The notes beneath the pieces were generated by a model, which ran no database searches, had not been told where the DNA came from, and saw nothing but the letters and a program-made list of their open reading frames with translations. From assembly GCA_033032175.1 (NCBI GenBank), contig CM065322.1, positions 5,332,001 through 5,396,000 on the forward strand: 64,000 nucleotides of DNA, read 5' to 3'. Source of the DNA: Saturnia japonica. Lineage: Eukaryota; Arthropoda; Insecta; Lepidoptera; Saturniidae. Every line of letters starts with the position of its first letter. The first letter of the stretch is position 1. Shown here one piece after another: positions 56,335 to 64,000 of this stretch. A program made the position numbers and the translations under genes.

Positions 56335-56610
56335 AAGTTGCGGCGCATTTAGTAGTAGATAACATTGAAAGCTGCGCGCGCATCATGTGATGGAAGTCCG
56401 ACATGATGAAGCTAGCCATCAACGATACTATTTACTTTAACATTTTTAAATTGTTTAATAATAATTGAACGGCGTATAAATAAACAGTATTTAATCAAAT
56501 TAAAAATATGTTTCGTTACTCCAAAGATGTAGATATAACTTCTTAGTGCGTAGACAAGTACACAACTTATTTTCCATTTCGAATAGTCAAGGCTAAATCG
56601 AGATTTACTA
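56335..56610. mobile_element. GGCACGCG inverted-repeat element, altered copy
   Basis: Left half GCGGCGCATTTAGTAGTAGA, GCTGCGCGCGCATCATGTGA, GACATGATGAAGCTAGCCAT is clear. The right half is reduced to GTTACTCCAAAGATGTAGAT and ATAACTTCTTAGTGCG. Confidence 0.55.
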
Positions 56611-57162
56611 GATTGTGTCAGTTGCACTTAGTGGTAAATATTTTATTGCAATTATAAGGACACTTAACTCTTTACAGTTATCGTGGTCGCAGTGAGGCGA
56701 ATGTCGTAAGATGCAAAAGTTCAAAGAATGTACTAATATTATAAGAAAAAAGTTTAAATAGGTCTAAATACCGTAGCTAATATTAATTCGATGACCTTGG
56801 TTCATTGAAAGTACCATAAGAATTCATTCGCATTTCGAACGTCGAAATGTCAAAATATTGGAATTGTTATTTTTTTTTATTAATAAATGAAATAAAAAAC
56901 TGTTTTGTCCCGTACTTGTTCAAAGTCAATATGGCGGGAGGCAGGTGATCATCGGCGCAGCTGCCCGGCTCATCCAAGGCTAGTACACCTCCCCGCATGT
57001 TTACTTGCTCCGACCCCTCGCTCTCCATAGTGACGTGCATAATATTTTTGCGTAATATTTTTTTTTTTTGCTTTTTTCCATTTGACCACAGCAACAGATT
57101 TTAATGAAGTAATTTATATTAAACTTCAATAGTGTAGAAATGTAGAATAATTTTATTAGAAA
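56611..57162. other. AT-rich sequence with a GC-richer patch
   Basis: CAGCTGCCCGGCTCATCC and CTCCGACCCCTCGCTCTCC near 56960-57030 break the AT background but resemble nothing I can name. Confidence 0.3.
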
Positions 57163-57380
57163 CTAGCTGTGCTCGCGGCTATGCTCGCGTGGACTTTAAC
57201 AAGTAATGCTTATAAAAATCGTAGTTTCTTATAACTTTATATTGAATTAAGTTGCGTTTTTTTTTTAAAAGGACCTACCTAGTACCTAAGGAATAAAACG
57301 AAAATTGATCAAAATCTATCCAATCATTTTTGCGTAATGCGCACCCAACGGCATACCTCTCTCATTTTAGTTATATATAT
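57163..57380 (-). mobile_element. CTAG-ended repeat, minus strand
   Basis: Starts ACTAGCTGTGCTCGCGGCTA, TGCTCGCGTGGACTTTAAC, then TGATCAAAATCTATCCAATC. It faces the Helitron-like copy at 57385-57965, whose end is the reverse complement of this start. Confidence 0.5.
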
Positions 57381-57384
57381 TTAA

Positions 57385-57965
57385 CAGAATAAGCAAGTAC
57401 TAACTGAAGTTTTTCATGACATATCCATGATATTTCTGCAGAAGAGATATCTATACAATTAATAAAATTGAAGTGTCTGTTTGTAATGTCAAAATAACAG
57501 CTTTTTACTAAATGCATATCAAAGTATATACGATACCTATAAAAAAAATCCATTTTTAAAGAGTTTGTCCGTCTGTCTGTTTGTTCCGGGTAATCGCCGA
57601 AACGGTTGGACTGATTTTGAGGGAACTTTCACTCGTAGATAGCTGAATTTATAGGGAGTAACTTAGGCTATTTTTATTTTAGAAAAATAATTAGGGTTCC
57701 GCACAAATAAAAAAAATTGTCATGGTGAATCAATTTGGGCGCTTAAATGGCTTACGCTGAGTAAACCATAAGAGATATAGCAAATTAATGTACTAAACAA
57801 TTGTAGACATTAAAAAGACCTAAAAAAGTCTGGGAGAGTATATGTCTTTCTTCTAAGGAACACACACAATAAGCGTTTTTGTCTTTAAAATAGCCGGGAG
57901 CGAGGGAGCAACATTCGCGTGGGCATTCTGTAGTTCACGTGAGCGAAGCCAACGGGCACAGCTAG
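57385..57965 (+). mobile_element. Helitron-like repeat (GTTCCGGGTAAT family), copy 3
   Basis: TTTGTTCCGGGTAATCGCCG, TGATTTTGAGGGAACTTTC, ATAGGGAGTAACTTAGGC, AATTAGGGTTCCGCACAAAT, GTGAATCAATTTGGGCGC, AATAGCCGGGAGCGAGGGAG and GTTCACGTGAGCGAAGCC, ending GGGCACAGCTAG before T. Confidence 0.65.
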
Positions 57966-58551
57966 TTATGAAATAAAACGTAATATTCTAAAAACTGAAA
58001 TGAATGTCAATCGAAGATTTTTGCGTGTAGTGGCTTTTATTTTAATTCGTACACTTATATTATTTGGCTTTATATTATGTAATTTTGGCGGTATTATACG
58101 CAATATAGTTCGGTTGTTATGCAGAAGTGAAATGAAGCCATTAAAACTGTTGAAGTGATCCCAGATGAAACTCACTAGAAACTTTTAGCAAAGGTGCCAC
58201 CGGTTTACTAAAACGTTTTTTCAACTTTAAAGATTAGAAAAATATATTATTCGCATGACATTGGCAGATTTGTTTTTGAACGCACGTTACCAATTAATTA
58301 CTTATGAAAGAGAACGACAATCGGTGACTTAAAAACCTTTTTTACTATTGTTTTTCATAATTTTCATTTAATCCATAAAAACTTTTGGATATCGATTTGG
58401 AGAACCCACAGCAAGAAATTATTGAACTACCGCTTCTTTACATTTCTCATTTATTTTATGATCTTGCAAACGTAATTTGTATAAATGTCGTATATTTATT
58501 TTTTGTTTACAGCAAATAAGCAAATACTCTACAAGGAATTTATATTACACT
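57966..58551. other. AT-rich sequence, no gene seen
   Basis: Nothing recognised. Confidence 0.3.
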
Positions 58552-58745
58552 AGCGGTGCCCGCGGTTCCGCTCGCATGAAGTAAAACAAAATGATTTTAC
58601 CAAAATAAAAAGAAATAGCCTATGTAGCGTAGCTACATCCATATCAAATTTCATCAAAATTGGTCCAGCTGTTTGAGCGTGAACAAGTGACAAACATACA
58701 AACACACTCAGAAACTTTCGCATTTATAATATTATATTATATATT
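58552..58745 (-). mobile_element. CTAG-ended non-autonomous repeat, minus strand
   Basis: ACTAGCGGTGCCCGCGGTTC, CGCTCGCATGAAG, TCAAATTTCATCAAAATTGG, TCCAGCTGTTTGAGCGTGAA, AACATACAAACACACTCAGA and TTTCGCATTTATAATATTA. A very common lepidopteran repeat, apparently complete, about 190 bases. Confidence 0.65.
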
Positions 58746-58764
58746 TTAAGTAGGATAGGATTGT

Positions 58765-58985
58765 CAAAATCAAATCATAAAAATACTTTATTTAGTTTAG
58801 GCTCTAAGAAGGCACTTAGGAACGTCAAAACACTACCACAATTTCGGAAAACACCCCACCCCAGCCATCGAGAAAAGCCGGCAAGAAAATCGGGCTTGTC
58901 TTTTTTTTTCAATTAAAATACATTTAATAATCATATTAATTATTTAGTGAATGCACAGAGAGGGAGTCAATATAGTATAGTGGGT
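58765..58985 (-). mobile_element. LINE 3' end (VDDYVND family)
   Basis: Plus strand: TTTAGGCTCTAAGAAGGCAC, TTAGGAACGTCAAAACACTA, CATCGAGAAAAGCCGGCAAG, GGGAGTCAAT. It is the reverse complement of the 3' region at 52390-52510. Confidence 0.6.
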
Positions 58986-59499
58986 ACTAGTTTAAATCGA
59001 GACTCGTTAACTACCTACTTATTTCAATGTTGTAATATACTCGTTCTATTTTTTGACAACATTGCATCATTACTATATTTTTATATGTTTAAATAATAGT
59101 TTCCCATCTCTATGGTAATGTCCGAACGGCCACGTGGTGTGCGCACGCGCCGAACCATGCCGACACCTCGTGTTTGTGATAGTGTCTCCAAGGCACCCTT
59201 TATTTGTGCCCCATGGTTTCGACCGAGGTCATCTCGTTTAACAGTATCGAAGTACCTTACTGTAAATGTATTTTTTTATTATAATTCAACGTTTGACTAC
59301 AATATCACCTGGTATTAAAAAGTATAGGAGAAATGGTTGTTAGCTTTCGAGTACGGCTACTGAATTACAAATAGCGTGAAGATGCTAGTTTATTAATAGA
59401 AAATGTCCTATCACCATATTATAAATAGATATTGCTTGGAGTTGTAATCGCAGATCTCTTATGTACTCGTTTTAAAAATAATACAAAAATTATTTAGTA
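58986..59499. other. Unclassified; GC-richer open stretch at 59100-59240
   Basis: At about 59100-59240 the minus strand is open (HGAQIKGALETLSQ, then MVRRVRTPRGRSDITIEMG) and so is the plus strand. Neither resembles a known protein. Confidence 0.25.
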
Positions 59500-59600
59500 A
59501 TATACTATCTGTACACGCAGCTCTGCTCGCGTGAAATAAAAAAATGCTGGATAAAAGATGCATCTTTAACCCAGGTTATAAAGTATCTATATGCCAAATT
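59500..59600 (-). mobile_element. CTAG-type repeat fragment, minus strand
   Basis: ACTATCTGTACACGCAGCTC, TGCTCGCGTGAAATAAAAAA and GCCAAATTTAATTCAAATAT are decayed words of the family at 58552-58745. Confidence 0.35.
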
Positions 59601-59626
59601 TAATTCAAATATGTCCTTGGTTAACG

Positions 59627-59905
59627 TATAATATACACACTTACGCATCGATTGACGTGAGTTCGAATCCCTGCAATGAGCCTGAGCCATATGCATATTC
59701 ATTCATTATTTTTCTAATGCCCGTCTGGCAAGCTACCACCCTCAATTTGAAAATCTGTTGCCAAGGACCATTAGGTGTGTTCCGGCAGCTGCACTTGATA
59801 GCCATGGTTTTCCACTAGGCTTAACGTGTTAACCATTTTGGGCCACATCGTCACTTAAGATCAGATGAAATTTTGTGCCATAACGCTAAACCTACAAATG
59901 ATTTA
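59627..59905 (+). mobile_element. tRNA-derived SINE, 5'-truncated copy
   Basis: B-box-like GAGTTCGAATCC at 59659-59670, then CTGCAATGAGCCTGAGCC, TTTTTCTAATGCCCGTCTGG, CAAGCTACCACCCTCAATTT, GTTCCGGCAGCTGCACTTGA and GGGCCACATCGTCACTTAAG. The A box is missing. Best copy of the body in the window. Confidence 0.65.
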
Positions 59906-60029
59906 AAAAATCTTTCATATTTATAATATTGGAAGGATATTATGAATAGGAATCTTTAAGAATAATTCTTTGGCACATGAACAAAATCATTTTACGATAA
60001 CATTTTTTACGAAGCCCAGTAATTCAAAA

Positions 60030-60715
60030 ATGTAATCAAAATCAAAATAGTCTTTATTAAATTTAGGCCCTAAGAACGCACTTATGAACGTCAAAACACT
60101 ACCACCGGTTCGAAAAACATCCGGGCCATCGAGACGAACCGGCAAGAAACTTGATCGGGTTTATCTTTTTTATTAATATAATACCATAATGTCTAATGTA
60201 ATGCAATAATAATATCCATATAATTTAGTGGATGCACGAGGGAGTCACTTCCAGACATCACTATCATTCACATAATGATCCACCCTATAATAAATAACCT
60301 TTTCACAGTAAAACCTGCTTGTTCTCGAACTTATGGTCTGGTAAATCAGCAATGTGCTTCGGGATCTTATTATAGAGCCTAACACTACTTACCTATAAAA
60401 ACTTTTATTAGTTTTACTAAGTCTTAAACACGGTACGACTAATTTATATCTATTTCTAGTATTAATACTGTGCTTTTATTTAACAAAATCTGGCTTATCA
60501 AAATTTTTACTAATATATATTAAATTATCAAGAATGTATTGGGAGGGTAAAGTTAAGATGTTAAATTCCTGGAACTTGTTCTTTAATGATTCGCGAATTC
60601 TCATGTTGTATATTGTTCGAATTGCCTTCTTTTAAAATATGAATATGCTATCTACCTCAGCTGCTGACCCCCAAAGCAAAATACCGTAAGACATTAAAGC
60701 TATGAAAGTAAGTGA
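60030..60715 (-). mobile_element. LINE ORF2 C-terminus and 3' end (VDDYVND family)
   Basis: Minus strand frame: FIALMSYGILLWGSAAEVDS, then KKAIRTIYNMRIRESLKNKF, LPSQYILDNLIYISKNFDKP, KHSINTRNRYKLVVPCLRLS and SSVRLYNKIPKHIADLPDHK. This is the well-conserved thumb and C-terminal region of a LINE abundant in Lepidoptera. Only a few stops interrupt it. 3' end as in 58765-58985 and 52390-52510. 5'-truncated near 60715. Confidence 0.75.
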
Positions 60716-60804
60716 AGTAGACTCACTTAGCAGTTGCAATATCTGTTAATTGGCGAATCTTAGTTACTGCGAATGCAGCAGAACTTGATGATAATGAGAA
60801 TGCG

Positions 60805-61030
60805 ATTGATGGTGGGGGCCTGTACCCGGCTAGGTCACGACCATCATGCAAATGTTGATAAATTCATCACAGTGACTCTATTTCAGTTTGTCGCGTTTCG
60901 TGGTCAGACAGTGTATATCTGAGAAGCGTGAATGCATGACAGTGGTGGATGAATTAATTGCCCAACTCTTGGTAACCAAAATTATCACAGACATTGTGCT
61001 CTGACTTTTCCGTACTACTATATAAACAAG
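60805..61030 (+). mobile_element. SINE-like repeat sharing a LINE tail, copy 6
   Basis: GGTGGGGGCCTGTACCCGGC, TAGGTCACGACCATCATGCA, AATGTTGATAAATTCATCAC, TGTCGCGTTTCGTGGTCAGA, AGTGTATATCTGAGAAG and GCATGACAGTGGTGGATG, then a worn tail to ACTACTATATAAA. Confidence 0.6.
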
Positions 61031-61059
61031 GTAAATTGAAAGTTTAATAAAACCTCGAC

Positions 61060-61305
61060 ACAAGTAACCTATTCATTGAGACCATTCCAATGAGCCCAAA
61101 CACAATATCTCTGCTGTAAGTTGATGTATTCTACGGGTTCTAGATGACGTTGCAGCATAAGGTTAAGGTTTTCCTAGAACACTCTTGGTCAAGTCAACTT
61201 TCAAACAAACAAAAAATAAATTAAAATCGGTTCAGCCGTTTGTGAGCTACGATGCCACAGACAGACACACACTTTAAATAGATAACACCCCTCTTTTTCT
61301 GTCAG
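61060..61305. mobile_element. Non-autonomous repeat with TCGGTTCAGCCGTT
   Basis: ATTGAGACCATTCCAATGAG, TGTAAGTTGATGTATTCTAC, GGGTTCTAGATGACGTTGCA, AAAATCGGTTCAGCCGTTTG and ACAGACAGACACACAC form a familiar lepidopteran repeat. Both boundaries are approximate. Confidence 0.45.
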
Positions 61306-61699
61306 GGGTTAAAAAAACTAGTGATAACTTAAAAATGATCACTTTATATCTATCGAAATATCACTCCACAAGAAGTAAGTAATAAACAATATTAAAATAA
61401 GACAAGTTTCTTCACTACTAACATTAAACGAAGCAGAACCGAACACACGCGCAAAAATAATGAACAAATTTCGCGAAATCCTTACGTTTGCGTTATTTAA
61501 AATAATACTTTATTGAGACAGTATTATGATATTACGAACGGTTCGGGGTTAAGCAGTAAGCAGTTCACTGTAGACATTCAGATGGCAACATCGGATTTCT
61601 TGGAGCGTGCATCGGGCGAGGCGCCATCCGTGACCGAATCTATACGGGAGCAAAGCGGACATTCCTACAATTTCTATTTATAAAATAAAGTGATTGAGG
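61306..61699. other. Unclassified sequence
   Basis: A mixed-composition block at 61555-61660 (CAACATCGGATTTCTTGGAG, CATCGGGCGAGGCGCCATCC) is open on the plus strand for a short distance but unrecognised. Confidence 0.25.
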
Positions 61700-61875
61700 T
61701 TTACCGTTGTGCGCGCATCACGCAAAAACTACTGGATGGATTTTGATCAATTTTTTTTGTTTTACCATTCAGATACTTGGGCCCTATCAAAAAAAAAAAA
61801 AAAAATATCACGATATCTTCATAAAAAGTAATTCTATAGCCCACGCGAGCTGAGCTGCGGGCACTCCTAGTATTA
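61700..61875 (+). mobile_element. CTAG-ended repeat
   Basis: CGCAAAAACTACTGGATGGA, TTTTGATCAA, a long A run at 61789-61804, then ATAGCCCACGCGAGCTGAGC and TGCGGGCACTCCTAG before T. Confidence 0.5.
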
Positions 61876-63072
61876 AATAGGAAATAAATATGAAAGTAAT
61901 TTATGTATATTTCTAGCAATTTGTATTTAAAACATGTTTTTATAACGTTTATCAGAATAATATTTTTTTTATAATGATAATTACAATTGATACTTTAATC
62001 GAACTGCATGTTTTTAGGTTATATCGGAATTCCCGCGACCTAACGATTTACGTTCTAAGGACACTTCATGCAACGTTTCTTATGATGATCAAAGTTTGAC
62101 ATGATTTTAAAAAGCCAGTATTTTGTTATTCTTTACTTTTTTTACAGCTTCATCATTGGTCTAGATCTAACGACTACAAGCGATAATGGTTCCGAAGGAT
62201 TCGAGTCTTACCATGGACCCTAAGCTTACGGGGAATATTATCGATATTATCCACAAGTTGAAAATTATTTTCTAAGCTCTTGAGAATCAGTTGCATCATT
62301 ATTCCTATCGTTATACCATTTTCAGATACTTCATCAATTAACGCAAATCAATTGTTATTGTGAATCGTAGATGATCTGTATCATGCCGAATTTGAAACTG
62401 AACCTTCTACTACAGAATCACACGTCTGTAGTATCGACCTCGACAGGAAAAAATAAGTTTGTCAATTCTTATTATTACACCATAGTTATATCCGGCTAAT
62501 TCTTACGTTAGTCGATTCGTCGTATCGGCCGGCATCTTTTCTGCTCCTACGCTATTGGGTCCATCATACGAGGAGTGAAGAAAATTTTGCAGACCGGTGT
62601 GATATCGGTGATTGCAGTTGAAATTTAACATCGGTGGTCATTTATGTTTTAGGAGTATATCGTACTTTCCTTCAAGTGCCGATCAATCATTTTACCGAGC
62701 TCCTATAAAATAAAGTATGTGAATCCTGGGAACTGGACGTCGGAAAGCAAAAATGGAAGATCTTTGGTCGAGAAACCCTCATGTCCACTTAACTTGCTAG
62801 TGTGTAGACGAAACTAAGCGTCGACTTCCTACATCGCGTTCTGGCGGGTGCGCCCGCTAACGACGTGCTTTATGGGAACATCCCCCCTCTCCCGCGTGCG
62901 GCCACCACCTCGAGGACTCAAAGAAAACTTTATTCTATCATCCTGTAATTTGTTCGTTGTATGTGAAATAATTGAAAAGTGTTTCTCGAGAATTCCTTAT
63001 GTAGAAATGTGTAAAGCAGTTGAATAGTCGAATAGACAGCGTTTGTTTCTTAGGTTATTAGTCAATTTGTTA
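61876..63072. other. Unclassified sequence, no gene identified
   Basis: GC-richer pieces at 62505-62620 and 62810-62920 (GGTGCGCCCGCTAACGACGT) have no recognised identity and no sustained ORF. Confidence 0.3.
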
Positions 63073-63297
63073 TCGATTTCAAAAAAAAGAGACGGTTACT
63101 CAATACGAATGTATTTTTTTTTATGGATGCTCAGCCATAACTTCTTTATCTATGAATCGATTTAGATGATTCTTTTTTCGTTGGAAAGGGAATACCTCAA
63201 GGGTGGTCCTCCCATTTTAAATTAATTGGTATTGGACGTTCGAATTTGAAGATACACCACTAAACTCCTCAAAAACATTTAAGTTAGTTTTCTTTTT
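63073..63297 (+). mobile_element. AACCGACTTC inverted-repeat element, copy 5
   Basis: ATCGATTTCAAAAAAAAGAG, GGTTACTCAATACGAATGTA, CAGCCATAACTTCTTTATCT, GATGATTCTTTTTTCGTTGG, CCTCAAGGGTGGTCC, CACCACTAAACTCCTCAAAA, end AAGTTAGTTTTC. The terminal repeats have several mismatches. Confidence 0.65.
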
Positions 63298-63334
63298 CGT
63301 TCAAAATTGTCTTGTATAAGTACCGTTATACAAT

Positions 63335-63970
63335 ACTCGCAGTGACCCACGGTTTCATCCATGTTAAATTTCTTCGATCAACTCTCCATGGCGCCGCGGC
63401 GCGTCGCTTCTAATGCATCCGTGTACCATGTCGTTGTTCATGCCTATTTATAGCTTATTAAATTGTTTGTAGAACAACAAATGTTTGTCACAAAATAGCT
63501 TATTGTGGCTTATATATATAAGAGGTAGGCTTATACTATCGCGGACTTTTTTTAGTTATACTAAGGATCAATATTTTTGTACAAAATTTTGTTTACGTAT
63601 CATTATCGATTACGCCAGTGCACGTGCATGAAGCAGTCCATGAGCGCTTTGTCTTGCGATTTAATTAACAAAAATCAATATTTAATGCTAGCTGAGAGTT
63701 GTAGCCTAATGTTAGATAGCCTATACTATTCATTGTGAATCTGGCTATCACATATAAAAATATTTTTTTGTATCCGACTGGTAGTTCCAGAGACTAGACA
63801 AGCAAACAAAAAAACTTTTCCGCTTTATTCTATATTATAACATAGTATAAATATATGATAAGCTTTCTCAATAAATATACTGTAAAATGTAAAAAATCAA
63901 ATTAGACTTGTATTTCTAGAGATTACTGCGTTTAAACCAACAAACAATCTCCTATTATGTTAAAATTAGG
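63335..63970 (-). mobile_element. Helitron-like element with doubled 5' end
   Basis: The 3' end (plus strand) is ACTCGCAGTGACCCACGGTT, TCATCCATGTTAAATTT. The 5' part appears twice: 63700-63840 (CTATCACATATAAAAATATT, GACTGGTAGTTCCAGAGACT, AAGCAAACAAAAAAAC) and 63850-63970 (CTTTCTCAATAAATATACTG, TGTATTTCTAGAGATTACTG, CGTTTAAACCAACAAACAAT). Either a partial duplication or two nested copies. Confidence 0.5.
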
Positions 63971-64000
63971 ATTTATTTAGCGCAATCTACTTTTACGTGG

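Noticed and set aside
1..64000. Telomeric TTAGG arrays, rRNA or tRNA genes
   Set aside because: None found by reading; tRNA-like boxes belong to SINEs without an acceptor stem.

Overview
This window looks like nuclear DNA from a moth or butterfly (Lepidoptera). It is strongly AT-rich. I recognise no complete host gene, rRNA, tRNA or CRISPR array. It is packed with short, decayed copies of repeat families that I know from lepidopteran genomes: 5'-truncated LINEs, tRNA-type SINEs, small inverted-repeat elements, and Helitron-like repeats ending in CTAG followed by T. Family names come from recognising motifs by eye, not from a database search. Only two short stretches look like possible host exons: 32946-33149 on the minus strand and 46340-46534 on the plus strand.

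Layout. 1-9 kb: the 3' end of a LINE that carries a terminal C2H2 finger, then scattered SINE-like copies. 9.4-13.3 kb: the most structured part, made of a broken CR1-like LINE (9415-10862) followed by a second LINE whose reverse-transcriptase reading frame is split at one point by two head-to-tail insertions of an R1-clade-like element on the minus strand. The 16-base target AGTTATAAGGTACCTT, or 14-15 bases of it, is present before, between and after the two copies. The copy nearer the right end has no ORF and carries an array of eleven short hairpins whose stems change in a compensated way. 13.3-20 kb: an unclassified repeat with a possible reading frame, a nested inverted-repeat element and several other small elements. 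20-24.4 kb: four LINE 3' ends. 25-34 kb: sparse repeats, a CpG-rich block with a GCGCATGCGC palindrome, and one candidate exon. 35-38 kb: Jockey-like LINE remnants and a SINE inserted into a LINE tail with degraded target duplications. 39-48 kb: inverted-repeat elements, tRNA-SINE pieces, a LINE tail, a candidate terminal exon and a GC hairpin. 48-64 kb: long AT-rich stretches with Helitron-like copies and LINE ends.

How the parts relate. One SINE-like family (seven copies or pieces) has the same 3' tail as the CR1-like LINE present at 9415-10862, 21445-21647 and 54055-54490, the usual sign that a SINE borrows a LINE's machinery. The ORF-less R1-like copy shares its 3' UTR with the neighbouring copy that still encodes the C-terminal zinc-knuckle region, which suggests a non-autonomous passenger and its helper family. 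Nothing here looks like an operon or a bacterial system.
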